This document shows positions 12,338 to 24,800 of a stretch of 64,000 nucleotides of DNA, piece by piece (the first letter of the stretch is position 1; each line of letters starts with the position of its first letter). The notes under the pieces are model-generated. The model searched no databases. It was not told the origin of the DNA and was given only the letters and a program-made list of their open reading frames with translations. The DNA comes from Coptis chinensis. Lineage: Eukaryota; Streptophyta; Magnoliopsida; Ranunculales; Ranunculaceae. The DNA lies in the NCBI GenBank assembly GCA_015680905.1, contig CM027383.1, positions 93,632,001-93,696,000 of the forward strand, written 5' to 3'. A program made the position numbers and the translations under genes.

Positions 12338-14110
12338 TTGCAAAACCAAAAAACCACCGAAAAATCCAAAGATTGGAGCTGCCGATCCACCACTGCGCCA
12401 CCACCGCACCACCACCATTGTTGTTTCAGTGAGGTTGTTCCTCATTGCTTCCTACACCTTCTACAAACCCCAAATCAGTTCAAACCTCCAATGGCTCAAA
12501 GACGTCGGATTTTGCCAGAGCAAGCATTTACTGGCGACCACTTCGCACCGTTTTACGGTGACGAAATGGTTAGTAGAGATTGGAATAGCTTGTGGTACTC
12601 GACCAACGACTTTTACCACGAAGAGTTAGTCCGATGGTTTTACAAACACGGGGAGTTGGAGGGGAATAAAATTTTGTTACGGTGGCAAAAGAGGAAAAAA
12701 ATAAGCTCTTTGGGTTGTTGGTCGAGATTCTAGGCATTCCGCCTAGAATCCATCTTGATGCCACGATTTACGGGGAGTCCCAATATCTTGGGGTAGAGCC
12801 TTTGATGCACGCGGATTGTTACGGGCGGAACTGATGGGAGCTTCGCATTGTGTTCGCCGGGCATCCTCGAGAACCAACCCCGGTAGGCTGCATTTCGATG
12901 GATTGGTAGGAATGTCATAGGGAAGGAGAAGGTCGGCGACATCGGTGCGAAACTGCCTTCACATTCTATGGATACTCGGGGAGCGAAGTATGAGTTCGTA
13001 TCTTGGAGTTTTTGCTTAATATGATTAGGGGAGTGGGGAAGTCTATTGCACCTCTCCCTGTTTTGATAACCAAGATCATCTTTGAAGTTGAGGCGACTCC
13101 GACATTTGATAGGATTTGCCTCTCACCCTACTTGAAATCCTCGGTTTATAAGGAGTGTATCCAACAAGTTTGGAGGTTGCACGAGGATAGGGTAGTCGAG
13201 GAGAGGACGTCGGAAATGAGAATGACTTCGAGGAGGATGAGGAGGACTTGACATGTTTTGATGCTGATGCCTTGGAGAGGTGTTGGTCGATGCGTAACCA
13301 TGGCTGTGATTCATCGTGGCATCGCGTTCACTCAATACTATCTACGAAGACCCTGTTTTGGCGGTAACATGCTTCAACACAACGGGAGCAGCAATGACGA
13401 ACGCACTAAGAAACGAAGGATTTTGATGTTGGGGAGATGAACCGAACCAAATAATGGCTGCCTATGTACCCAAGATCTATTCTCTATGGATCAAGTTTCC
13501 ACGTAGTTCCTTATGAAAAATAATGTGGTATTTATATAGGTAGAGTAGAGAGTCCTTATAGCTCAAGTAATCTTGTTGCTTGAGTAATTGTGATAGAATA
13601 TAACTCTCAACCGATAATTATCTCTTTGATAAGAAATGAATGCGGACATAAATCAATGTACATTAGTGGCAAGCCATCGCGGCTAAGGTTGATCTTAGAC
13701 AAATGAGTTAATGGGCTGTACATTGATCCATGATATTGTCTGGTGGGCTTTAGCCCTGTTGATTAAATGAATAAAATAGAGACCCTACTAATGAACGTTT
13801 GCCACGTAGGTGGGGTCGAAACAACCTCCGGACTCGATAGCTACTATGCACCATAACCCGAGATTCGTACCCGGTGAGAGGATGGCGGTGGTGGAAGATG
13901 AGGGATGAGCTGGAATCTCAGCGAGGATTCGAGCGATATGCTTGCACGCTTTCCACCTCGCGGGGGATTCTCCTTCCGAGGATACATCATCGAGGCACGA
14001 GCGTCGTTGCCAAAAAGCTAATGGTCTTTGGCCCGCCGGGGAGCTCGGGAGCCATCTTGGCGTGTGTGCCCTCCATTACCAAGATGCAAGCGTGTTTAGG
14101 GATAGTATAG
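12338..14110 (+). pseudogene. Broken post-protease (env-like) frame of element 2, block 1
   Basis: A plus frame opens near 12491 with MAQRRRILPEQAFTGDHFAP and continues through FYHEELVRWFYKHGELEGNK. The reading continues in shifted frames (ILGIPPRIHLDATIYGESQY near 12730; LLNMIRGVGKSIAPLPVLIT at 13009; FEVEATPTFDRICLSPYLKS after it), then an acidic run near 13215-13250. 13874-14110 is another short open piece. The position after gag-protease and the general form fit an Athila ORF1/env-like protein, but I cannot confirm a membrane segment or a Pfam domain. At least three frame shifts make it non-coding. Confidence 0.45.
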
Positions 14111-16040
14111 CTTGATGATTTTTATTTGTAGTTTTATTATTGTTAGTTATTTTAATGTAAGTTTTAATTCGGTAATTTGAATTTTCTAGTGAAATGTACT
14201 TTGAATGAAAAATTTAATATAATGCGTGGTTGTTTAATATTTATCCCACCTTCCCAAATTGTTTGGGGGTGGTATTATCTATTCCAGCATAATTTTTATA
14301 TGACCTTTTTTTTTAGAAGTTATTTCGGAGTTAGGGTGAGAATATTGCCGATTTGGACATATCTATGAATAAATATTGGTTAGGATGAAATCTCGAAAAG
14401 TTAGGTAGTTTTATCCTAAATTCAACCTAAAAGATACTAGGGTTGTTTTAGAATCTAGAATATGAGTTGTTTTCGTTTCGGGTTTGAAAATTTTAGTATT
14501 TCGAAATTACCGTAAAAGCTTTTTTTGGCAACTTCGATTCGTTTTAGCAACTTAAAACTTATAAAAACTTCATTCATTCTACACTCACAACCCACACTAC
14601 ACCTAACTTCCATCTCTCACCTTTCACTCCTACGTTTCCGTTGTTCTTCACCATTTTCACAAATCGGCACCTCCCGGGACTGAGCTAAGCCGTGTCAAAA
14701 TTTTTTTTACACCAGCTGCTTAAATCACTGTAAATCAAAAGAGCGAAAGCGCATAGCTGGCCGACCTCCTTAGACCATAAATTTCCAATTTTTCGGGTTG
14801 TTCTGGATCGATTCGGTATTTGTTCCAGGTCGTTTTGAGATGACATATCCTACAATAATATCGAGCAGATCTTTCGAAGATTTGTTCCAAAGCACTACTT
14901 ATGGTGCTTGGTTTTGAGGTGATCACATAGGCTTGTAGGAACCGCTTATGGTAAGACGATGAACTTTATTCTCTAGCACTTGCATCTTATTTTTTATGAT
15001 AATTATATTTTCTTTAAGAGGCCGGATGGAGAACAAGTGTTCTCCATCAACATTAATGATGAACAATGGAAATTACGAGGTTCTTGCTAGCATTTGTTCT
15101 TGGACTTGCTATGCCATTTGAAATACAAGACCCATAGTGCTATTGGGTAGATAATATGCATGTCTACACTTATGAGTTTTTGCATGAGTCGTATATGGGG
15201 CGGGGCATTTTCCGATATCGAGGACCAAGGGGGAATATAACGTGTCGCCTTTGGTACTTTGTCCATGAACATAGGAACTGTTATGTTTTGGATCATGCTA
15301 AACATTTTAGAGGAATGGCGTTTTCTTACGTGAATGATGCCACTTGCAGCGTTTTTCTTGCTTTATAGCGGGGGACGTATGTGCCATGACCTTCCCAGAA
15401 CCTTGATGTCTAGTTTAGCACGAGCCCGTAGCATGAGGCATAAGTATCTTCTTATGCCCGTTCTAATTCCCCGTATTATGCTATGTTTCTTCTCTGTTTT
15501 TTGTACACGTTTCACGGATTGGATTACGGATCGACAGCGTGCGACCCACCAATAGTATTATTAGATCTTTCCGTTGCAATGACTTAGCAAAGGTGGAGGA
15601 TACAACCTCATCAGTTGCACCTACACCCGTCCCGAACCAAGTGGGCTTAATAGGTTAGCAATAATAGATGATAAATGGCGGGGAGCCCGGCAAATTATCA
15701 TGGCATGGCGGGGCATGAAGGAACCCTTCTTTATAGAAGAAGAGGATGAGGAGGATGAAGAATAAAAGCGGAGATAATAAGGTAAGTTTTAATTCCGGTT
15801 AATTATGCGCTTATGTCCCAAGCAATTTAATTCTATTAACCCCATAATGGGTGGAACTCTTATGGAGTTAGCGTCGATTTTTTTTTTTTTTTTTTTTAAT
15901 TTCCTATATTAGTATGTTCTAACCTTGTTTTGCAGATGTTCCAAAATTTCCGCAGCGTTTCCATGGTATTTTTCTACCCTCTTTATTTAAATATTTTGAG
16001 GACAAAACATGCTTCTTGTTTGGGGGTGGGCATAGAAACG
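14111..16040 (+). pseudogene. Broken frames of element 2, block 2, with internal PPT-like modules
   Basis: PPT-like TTGTTTGGGGGTGG occurs near 14259 and again near 16017, the second preceded by TTGAGGAC. Between them, 14880-15770 contains protein-like plus-strand pieces: HVYTYEFLHESYMGRGIFRY at 15156, and an acidic EEEDEEDEE run near 15737. A T-run of about 20 occurs at 15879-15898. No domain is recognised. The arrangement (frame, then PPT-like module) repeats that at 12338-14275, suggesting serial acquisition or duplication of modules. Confidence 0.35.
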
Positions 16041-17554
16041 TGTAATTAAAGGCATCTGTTAAGATATAGATATGTATAATATGCATTTGTTTTCTAGTTA
16101 AAATTTCAAAAATTCAAAATATACAAAAATGTTTATGCTATACACTTAGGAATATCGGTATTGTTCTTTCTCTATGCTCTTAATAATCTAGAAGTCTCAT
16201 GTAGTGTTGCATTAGAATAGTCTTTAGAAACTTAGGTTAATATGTAGGTAATAATTCTTGCATCTATCTATAAATATATTACATGAGTATCTATGATTGT
16301 TAACGATGAAGTTCGAACTCTAGGCTAAAGTACTTATTCTACAAATCTGTGAGAATATAGCCTAAAGCCTTATATGGTGAAACATTTGAGAAATGACACA
16401 AGGAGAAGTAAAATCGGATAGAGAAATCACCGCGTCCACTTGCTTGATCACTATACCATATCCTGGCGAGAATTTAGGCCCTCTTTGGATCGATATAGCG
16501 AGAAATTCAACCATTATGAAATTATTTTCATTAATTAAGCCCCTTTTCGAGCCTTTCCTTAACCTTCAATAAACCGCAAATCCTTTACACCTGTTACAAA
16601 ACAAAGCAAAATAAAAATTCAACTTACCCAATCTAGAATAAGTTTGAGAATAGAATGAGTGAAGAAGAAGAAGAAGAAAAAACACTGTGTAAACAAAAAT
16701 TAGTTAGTTGCTTGAGGAGAAAAGAAAAGAAGTTTCCATCAAGGAAAAGAAAAAAAAAATAAATAAATAAAAACTCCAAAATAAAATAAAAAAAGGATAT
16801 ATATAAAAGCCAAATATAAAAAAATATATATATATATGGCTAAGGATGGAAACAAAGTGTAGAAATGAAAAGTAAATACAAGGGTTTCTCTAGTTACATA
16901 ATATGAAGACTCTATTATCTCGGACTTGTCCTTTTTGAATATCCATTTTCCTTCTTCTCAAAACCATCTCGAATCCCCGCAACACCTAATAAGACCTCTA
17001 GCTCAATTGGGAATAGGTTAGTGTGATGTGAAGTGGCGGATGTGTTGATCGACTCGAACTTTCCTTGTGTGTCATTGAGGATTGTAAGGTAAAGTGTGCT
17101 ACGCGGCTGGAGTAGCAAAGGCGAGTGGAAAAATCAGTGTTGTATCTTGACTATTATTGTGAGAACCTACTTAAAGGCGCTTATTCGAGTTTTAGAAGCG
17201 GACCTGTTAATGCATTTCATAGTATTACTCATTGTATATATGTTTATTCATAGATGATCGATTATTATGCATATATTAACTTAGGTTTCGACTTGATATT
17301 TACGTATCGTTACTAGTGAGATGTATAGATAATTGGGAGCATGAATAAGGAAACAATAGTTTGATTTCTTAGTCGATTTGTAGTATAGATGAAGTTTGAG
17401 TACCTTCACAGGAAAACTCTCACGAAACTAGAACTCGTCCACTAGGGAATTATAGTGGTTTAAGGCCTTGTTGCATATGGTCAATGCAATCACATTCAAA
17501 TAAAAGCGAGTAGTTAGAACTCCATTTTTGGTCACTTTATTCTAATTTCTCATA
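16041..17554 (+). other. 3' untranslated region of Athila-like element 2
   Basis: No gene is seen. The sequence parallels 1570-3057 of element 1 in order and content, including the GACCTCTAGCTCAATT phrase near 17000. A GAA microsatellite-like run lies at 16662-16680 and A/T-rich runs at 16745-16840. Confidence 0.6.
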
Positions 17555-17592
17555 TTTGCTTGAGGACAAGCAAAATGCTGTTTGGGGGGGTT
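17555..17592 (+). promoter_or_regulatory. Hairpin and polypurine tract of element 2
   Basis: TTTGCTTG, AGGA, CAAGCAAA (17555-17574) is the same perfect hairpin as in element 1, followed by GTTTGGGGGGG just before the LTR's TGATAAAAGCCC at 17593. The G-run is the likely plus-strand primer. Confidence 0.75.
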
Positions 17593-18240
17593 TGATAAAA
17601 GCCCAAAACTGTAGTTTTAACCCTTAACAATCGTACTTTTAGACCGATTATGTGAATAATAAGTAAGAGTTATCGACATTTGTTTTTATGCGATTTCGTG
17701 CTTCAAAGTCCATTATGTCTGATAAATGTGCCACTTTAGAGAGATAAAGGAGCAAAGGTCGGTTGCTTTAAGGAGTTAACGTGATTAAAGGCCAATTTTC
17801 AAGAAGAAAAGCCTTTGTAAAGCGGTCAAAAGATGAAAAGTCAAAGTCCGAATGAGGGCAGAACTTGAGTGCACAAAGTCAGCGAAACTTCCAAAGACCG
17901 TATCTTTGGACTCAAACCTCGGAATTGGGCCTACCTTATGTCAAAGCGACCGTAGGAAGAGCTTTCCAATGGTCTAAGCGGGGACCCAATCAGAGGAGTA
18001 AAAGTGGACGAAAAGTTTGTCAAAGCCAACTCTAGTCAAGAGGCCTTTTGGATTTGAAAGAATTGGCTCAAGCCCATGCACGATTTTGGATCCAAACATA
18101 TAAAAACAAAGAAAAGCTTAGTTCTTAAGTAATCTAGTTTTATTTAGAAAACTAGTTCCTTGTATCTAGGAGCTTAGGATAGAAAGTAGCTAATTAGACC
18201 TAAACTATAGATAATCCTAGATCTAGTTTTAATGGTTTTA
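17593..18240 (+). mobile_element. Truncated 3' LTR of element 2
   Basis: Matches 6125-6800 until AGATCTAGTTTTAATGGT and then leaves the LTR sequence at about 18240-18248, where Tekay-like LTR sequence begins. The missing 0.8 kb is not found elsewhere in the window, so this is a truncation rather than a simple nested insertion. Confidence 0.8.
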
Positions 18241-20673
18241 AATTAATTATTCAAACAATCACTTTATATTATCCCATAACTTAATCATTCACAGCTGGAA
18301 GACAGTAGTTCCCTCATTTTAACCGCATAATTTCTTCCCAAGCAAGACTTCCATTATATTAACTCATTCAAATAACTCGCTTTAATATCTAAATCATTTA
18401 ATTAAAACTTACCGATATCCATCAAGATATAAAGGGTAGGATCAAGGCGTCCCTGACAAAATGTTATTAAGTCCTACCCTCCCCGCAAAAGAAAGTTAGA
18501 ACTTGTATATAACCTTTGTAAATATTATATTAGGCATTCAAAAGAAAACCCAAACACTCACATAATCAAATTAATACCACTAACCCAAGGCTTAATACCT
18601 TAGTTCCTCTCTAGGGCAAACAAACAACTGGTCATTCATGACACATTCAATGAATACCCGCCGGGTCATTCATGGCACATTCAATGAATACCCCTATATA
18701 ACGCTTAACGGGCCATTTATGGCACATTCAATAAATGCCCACCTAACATATGACATCAACACTCATAAAACTCGATTCCAAAACTTTAGGCATGGAGAGT
18801 TCTAAAAGAGTGCGGTAAATTTATTTACGTATTATTGAACTTTATTTTATATATTATTTCGGAGAACTTAATGAGTATCTTGATTCCCCTCGTATTTTTC
18901 GATTTACGCTGTTATTAATTTCGTGGATGTCTTATCATCATACGTTGCATATCATAAAATACCGCAAAATCACATAGTAGTTAATACACATACACATCGT
19001 ATATATAGAGGTCTTAGCCTAAAGTCAAGTATGCTAATAATACTAGACCTATCTTAATAACCCAAATCATAATCCAAGTTAAAAGGTCAAATTGGGTCAA
19101 TCGGTCAAAGTCAACCCCGGTCAACAATCAACTCTCGTCAAAGTCAATCCCGATCAAAGTCAAAGTCAACCATCATGGTCGGGTTTCAAACTGTCATTTC
19201 CATGTTCAATGTGGTCGGGTCATGCCATGGTTCATGGCTAAGGTCAAAATGCATGGCTCATGGGCTCATGACGAAGGTAATGGTCTTGGACCTAACCGCC
19301 AAGCCCAAACCTTAGAACCCGAAGTCTAAAACCAACTTATTTATTCCACCCCACCCAATTGGATCTATATTAAGTCCTATGGACTGGCCCTAAGAAATAT
19401 TAGAACCGGCCCAAAACACAACCGAAGTTCGCCCGGAAAATTTAACCGAAACCGCCCAACAAAACAATCCAAGTTTTGGCCCAAAGACTTAAAAAGAAAA
19501 TGGACCAAACCAACTAAACAAGTTAGGCCCCAACCAAAACTAAAACATTTCGCCCAACTAACCAACCCAAAGCCCAACAATCTAAACCGCCCAAGCCCAA
19601 ACCGACCACGTTCTTCTTCTCCACCACAATTCTTTCCTCCAAACACCCAAAACCCATTCACCACACTCTTCCACACACTCCACCACCCCCTTTTCAAGCC
19701 CACGGTTTTGAACCCCTTTACAAACCCATACAACTTTAACAAAACCACAAATTCTAATATCGAGAATCAACCTCTTCCTCAAACTAGATCTACAATTTCG
19801 ACCGCCATTAATGGCTTTTCCAAGCTCTTACAAATTTCCCCCAAGTCTAACATTTAATCCGACATCACTACCCAACCTCAAACCAACAAAAAATCCAAAA
19901 CACAACTCACTACTCACTAATGCGTGCTCGCCATTAACGCGCTTCTCAAGCTCCAACAAAGACACCCAAATTTCCATCTCGACGTTCCCAACATCAAACC
20001 ACAATACAACAGGTTTAACATCAAAAGATAAAACCATAGTTTAAACAAATTAAAAGATTTCGCTCCCTTTTGTTTCTTTCTGCGGCGACGCCATTATTAG
20101 CTGCTCAAAGCTTGAACAGAGCTTCGACCAATTCAAAGCCGCCTTGATTCAACAAAAAGAGTATTGACACCAATATCAATGTCGATGATATATAGACACA
20201 ATTATCCCAGCCGGACCAGTTTAACCAATTTTTAACAAAGTTTAACGGTTCTATATCAAATCCGAAGTTTCACTAGAGTTTTAACAACTCGACAACACGA
20301 CGTCGAATAAAAACAATTTAATGAACAGTATACAAAACAGAAATATTAGATAGTATACACCGATATATGAAAACTATACATCCAGTGAAATAGCAAAATA
20401 GCTACTCACCTTTAGCGCGCTCCGACTATCAACCAGCTACTAGGAAAAACTTCATTTCCTTTCTTCAGTAAAACTCCCATTTTTTTTCTAAAACCCTAGC
20501 TGTGTTTTTTTTTTCCCAAAAACTCTACATGAGAAAACTCCCCGAAAAACAAGGACAACCCTTATCTATTAGTTACGAGACTCTTATCCTTAACTGATAG
20601 TTATCATATATTATTTTATATATTATTCATTATTATTATGAAAATAAGAGAACTAAAACACGGGGTGTTATAA
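18241..20673 (-). mobile_element. Tekay/Del-like LTR, distal end missing
   Basis: Ends CACGGGGTGTTATA at 20660-20673, the complement of the TATAACACCCC-type LTR start common in plant Tekay/Del elements. Next come CCTTAAAAGG and CTCGTCCCGAGATTC, typical of internal sequence beside the polypurine tract, so I read the element as minus strand. The body resembles 39878-42175 plus 50900-52440: both carry GGTCATTCATGGCACATTCAATGAATACC-type repeats (18630-18730) and a GCCCAA-rich section. ORFs at 19377-19748 and 19811-20044 are low-complexity reads of this LTR, not genes. Confidence 0.6.
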
Positions 20674-21829
20674 TATACACACCTTAAAAGGATCTCGTCC
20701 CGAGATTCAAGGTAGAGTGTAGATTAACCAAACAACAATACGTCAACCAATAAAAATGAGACATACGTGTATACGCAAGTATACACACCTTAAAAGGAAT
20801 ACACATATACAATATCATATAGATAGACATACTAATATGCAAATCACATACTTTGAAAAATGTGTCTATATACGTATTGAACCCAAGAAATATGTGTATA
20901 CGCTAGCATACACAACTCAAAAGAAATAAACATAATTAGTTTATTCAATTACCAACACTTAATTAAAATCATTCTTTCACGGTTTAGCAAAACCCATATT
21001 ATTCAAGTTAAATCATACTAAGAAGGCAATGTAGTTCCTCTCACACACCAGTTAGTTCCACTCTTAGTATTTCCTAACTAATCCAAGGCTTAAAAAACAT
21101 ATTATAATTTCCTTTTAACGATCTTCCCTATCAAAACTATTTGTTTAAAAACTCATATGTTTCATCCACCACCTTAGTGTTTACACATATATCAACATTT
21201 CTCTCGGTTGTCTCACAAACACCACATGTTCAAAATAAAAATATAAAACGATAGACTGATTCATATTATCAACGGCCTACACTATGTCCACCATCACATA
21301 GGATCAAACACCTACAATGTGAGGCATGCATACTGGCTCACACACCAACGATATGCAAGTATACACTGGTTCACACACCAACGATGCATACTAAGAGATG
21401 TTATGTATATTGGATCACACACCAACGATATACATAACTTGGACAATATCAAATATTTCAAATCCAACCTTTATCAAAAGGGTTTCTTTATTCCTTGGAT
21501 AATTCCAATTTACTCAAATATGAAATTTTAAAATAACTATTTCTTCTTTAGTCAATACTTACTTAAAAATAGAAAACTCCGTTAGGAAAACAACACTATA
21601 ACATGCAAAAAAAAAATCGATTATAAATTTCATAAGAAATTAACCGTTAAAACAAACATTTTATTTTCCTAATCATATCCCAACATTCCACTATAAAAGT
21701 ACACACAAAACAACAAGCCAAACTAAATACCACAAATAAACACTCCTACTACCCATTCACCACAATCCGAGGATCACCTAGACCTTCGCTGTTATTAGTG
21801 CTAGTATTATCGGTTTTAACCCATTCTTT
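20674..21829 (-). mobile_element. Internal remnant adjoining the Tekay-like LTR
   Basis: No open frame is recognisable. Short repeats built on GGTTCACACACCAACGAT occur at 21328-21430 (three variants). Repeats of TATACACACCTTAAAAGGA occur at 20673 and 20790. This is probably decayed 3' internal sequence of the minus-strand element. Confidence 0.4.
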
Positions 21830-24800
21830 TAAATCAAAAGGGTACCTAAAAGTTTCACCCACCAAATTCTGAAAAGGCTTTAGTAAAAGGGTATGTTAGT
21901 CATTGGGCAAAATTATAATTCTTCGAAACAGTTTTTCTTTCCTTCGTCCCATCTCTTCACCCACAAAACAGTTTTCTCATTCAAAACAGTGAGCCCTCTT
22001 CCCATCTCCCTATTACTATTCACATTCCCGCTAATACTCCACCAAAATTTTATGGAGATTTTCAATATCTATTTGTGTGTGTGCTCCCAATTTCATTTTT
22101 TTTTTTAGGTTTATCAATGAAGAAAAGGAATTGGCTCGAAAAAGAAGAAATTTGTGCATTAATGTTGAAAAATTACCAAGCTTTGGATCTTCTTCAAACT
22201 TTGGAGCAGTTTTGCCAAGCGCCGAACTCATCCACTCAAGCATGTTGGTACTTTTCTCAATTTCGCCCTGTTGTAGCATTCACTATTTTCTCTGAAAACA
22301 GAGTCTCTCTCTTTCACAAATAATAACCAAACACACCGCTTCAAACGGACAACCGTTGCTTCCCCTTACCATAATTTCTCCATCTCCAAAAGCTTCTAAC
22401 CCATTCTAAACCACGTACGAACTGTTTTGACACCTTTCCACATTTGACAACACTTCGCAGAGGGAGAGAAATTATGGGAGATTGGTAACCAACGTTTAAC
22501 ACTGTGCAACCGCAATGTAAGAGGTTAGTTTCTTAAGTTTGTTGCCCGTTTAGCACTATTTCAGACGTTCTTTGATTTCTTTGTATTTTTTGTATTTTTA
22601 TTAAAAAAAATACGAAACAAAATAGCTTTATTTCTGTATGTTTGCTGTGTGAACCAGTTTTTCCTAAGCACCAATAGAGTGGTCTTTTTGTACTCGCTTT
22701 TTGTGCGTGCCATAAGCATTTCTTTTTGCATGAGTATTTAAGAAACTCAGTAGTATGCCCAATTAAATATGGAGTTCATATTATTCTACTACGAAGTGCC
22801 TCTTTTAGTTGTCGCAACCACTACTACTTTGCCATTGATATGGATTAAAACCACTACTCTAATGGTCTCAAGTGTAGTTTAAATGCTAGATCATACTAAT
22901 GTTCTTATGATCATGGCTACTACGGAGGATTGTCCTAGGTTTAATGCTTTGACCACTTCTATGCGTCACCAATCATGTTAATATTTCTCAATTTTAAAAA
23001 ATAATTGTCAAACCTTGAACACATTGAATAGCAGCATTTTTAGTTTTGCTTCTATATTCATTGTCTTAGGTAAACATTTTGAGGATATGGTACTATGAAT
23101 TTTGTATTATATTATTGACTTTACTATGAAATTTAGATTCATATCTCTTCCGATCTATTTCAATGCACAGTGGAAGGTGTAAATAACATTATCATTCATC
23201 TATGTTTCATCATATTTTCTTTGTTATGATGGAAATTGAGTATATGGTAGTATGTTATTAATTGCTAATGAGCTTATTTGTAAATCAACCTTGACTCCTG
23301 TTTCCTTTTCAACTTCATTACTTCATTTGCTTTATCTTATGATCAGGGAGGTTTCTTTTAGTCAGTTTGCTGTTGTTGATTCACGCCTTCCCAACAACAA
23401 ATTTCTCCCCAGTAAGAGTTCTTTCCAATTGTCTATGTATGCAACCTCTTTTACTAATTTAAAAAAATCATTATGGCCATCTATGTTGCCTTCAACATCT
23501 TCATTTTGGATTGCCTGCGATCCTATATATTTTGATCTCTGTTGCGTTAAACCATAATTACTATCAATTCTACAATGGTCAATCCGTCCATTTCGACTTT
23601 CATGCATAGCATACAGGCAACACCCATCACACACCTAGCCAAGAATTATCATCCGCTAATCAATAATTGTCGATTTCTTTCAGGGTATATTCGTTGACAA
23701 ATTCAATGGTTTTGAGTGGGCAGTAAATTCGTATGAACTCTCATACATTGCTTCAGGGGTCCTGTTGCTTGCTAAACAGCTTGCCAAGGTAATTTGTATT
23801 TAAATAGATCTTCTCAAGATATTTCTTTCGACTTAAAACTATACTTTAGTTTTGGTAGTCATGTTATTATTATGAAAATCTGATTACTTGGTAAGCTATA
23901 TTCAATATACACAGAATGGTATGGAGGAGAATCCAAGAAACATGCATGGCATGGAGTAGACTATCCTCCAGTTGAGAATTTAAATTCGATTTGCACATGA
24001 GCAATGTGGTGTGATGAATAGACCTTAATTCTTTACTGTTCTTTGTGAGAGACTGAAGTCCTTTGTAAATGAACATGAGAAATTGTGCATTGTACTCTCT
24101 GAAAGTTGGACCCAACTCAACAGGCCGGACCACAGACTCTCGATCACGGTTTACTTTAATTATATTGTTTGCTCAATCACTTTTTGTACTTTTTGTTGCA
24201 GGCGCTAATTGTTTTAGTAAGACATTGTCTTATACATCTTTTTTTTTTTTTTTTTTTTTTTCATTTTTTTTGCTTTAATTGAAAATTTATTGATTTGTTT
24301 TGAATTTGGTTGAATGAACGCGTTGCGGGTTTCTGTAGTGGCAAGACCTTTACCATATATATTTCTTTTGAATGGAATTGATTGTATGTGACCTTCACTA
24401 TATGCCAAAAACTAAACTATGCGAATTTGTTACTCCCTTTATTTTTTATTTTTTTTATAAAATATTTTGATTGCATTTAGTAATATTTGTTTTGGTTTGT
24501 CGTGGTTAAATTTTGCAGAATGCAAAAAAACAACACAAGGTTAAAAAACATCCTACACGATGCTTAAACCAATGCTTTGAAAGATGCAAAAGCATAAGTT
24601 GACAATGGATGCCTCGTAATGCTTAAGAAAGAGGGATGGAAATTGCTATCAAAAGGGGACTACATCAATTCATTGTCAATGGCCGCCCATATGCTAGAGT
24701 TCTCATCTTATTTTAGTGAAGGTATTGATTTATCCTTAATTATCCAGGTTTATATGTCAGCTTTCCTATTTGAGTTCTTCGTTGTTGTCTTCTGTTTAAT

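Larger units (their letters stand above)
6125..18240 (+). mobile_element. Athila-like (Ty3/gypsy) element 2, lacking RT and integrase
   Basis: The two LTR starts (6125 and 17593) share TGATAA(A/G)AGCCCAAAACTG and remain roughly 90% alike by eye over about 640 bp. Internal order: leader, gag with the Athila-like central segment (8664-8921), gag C-terminal region, protease (DTGASVNLLP at about 10262), a spacer, several broken frames, 3' untranslated region, hairpin and polypurine tract, 3' LTR. No reverse transcriptase, RNase H or integrase motif was found. The 1.1 kb between the protease and the next frames is too short for them, so the element would depend on another for replication. The 3' LTR is cut off at about 18240. 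Confidence 0.75.

Noticed and set aside
13874..14110. 78-codon ORF as an independent gene
   Set aside because: It lies in the broken post-protease section of the Athila-like element and has no start context or domain; it is included in the degenerate block.
19377..20044. ORFs of 123, 77 and 69 codons in the Tekay-like LTR
   Set aside because: Low-complexity reading of a GCCCAA- and CCAAC-rich LTR section, also present in non-coding form at 51240-51780.
24231..24400. Minus-strand poly-Lys frame and plus-strand poly-Phe frame
   Set aside because: Created by a T-run at 24238-24262.
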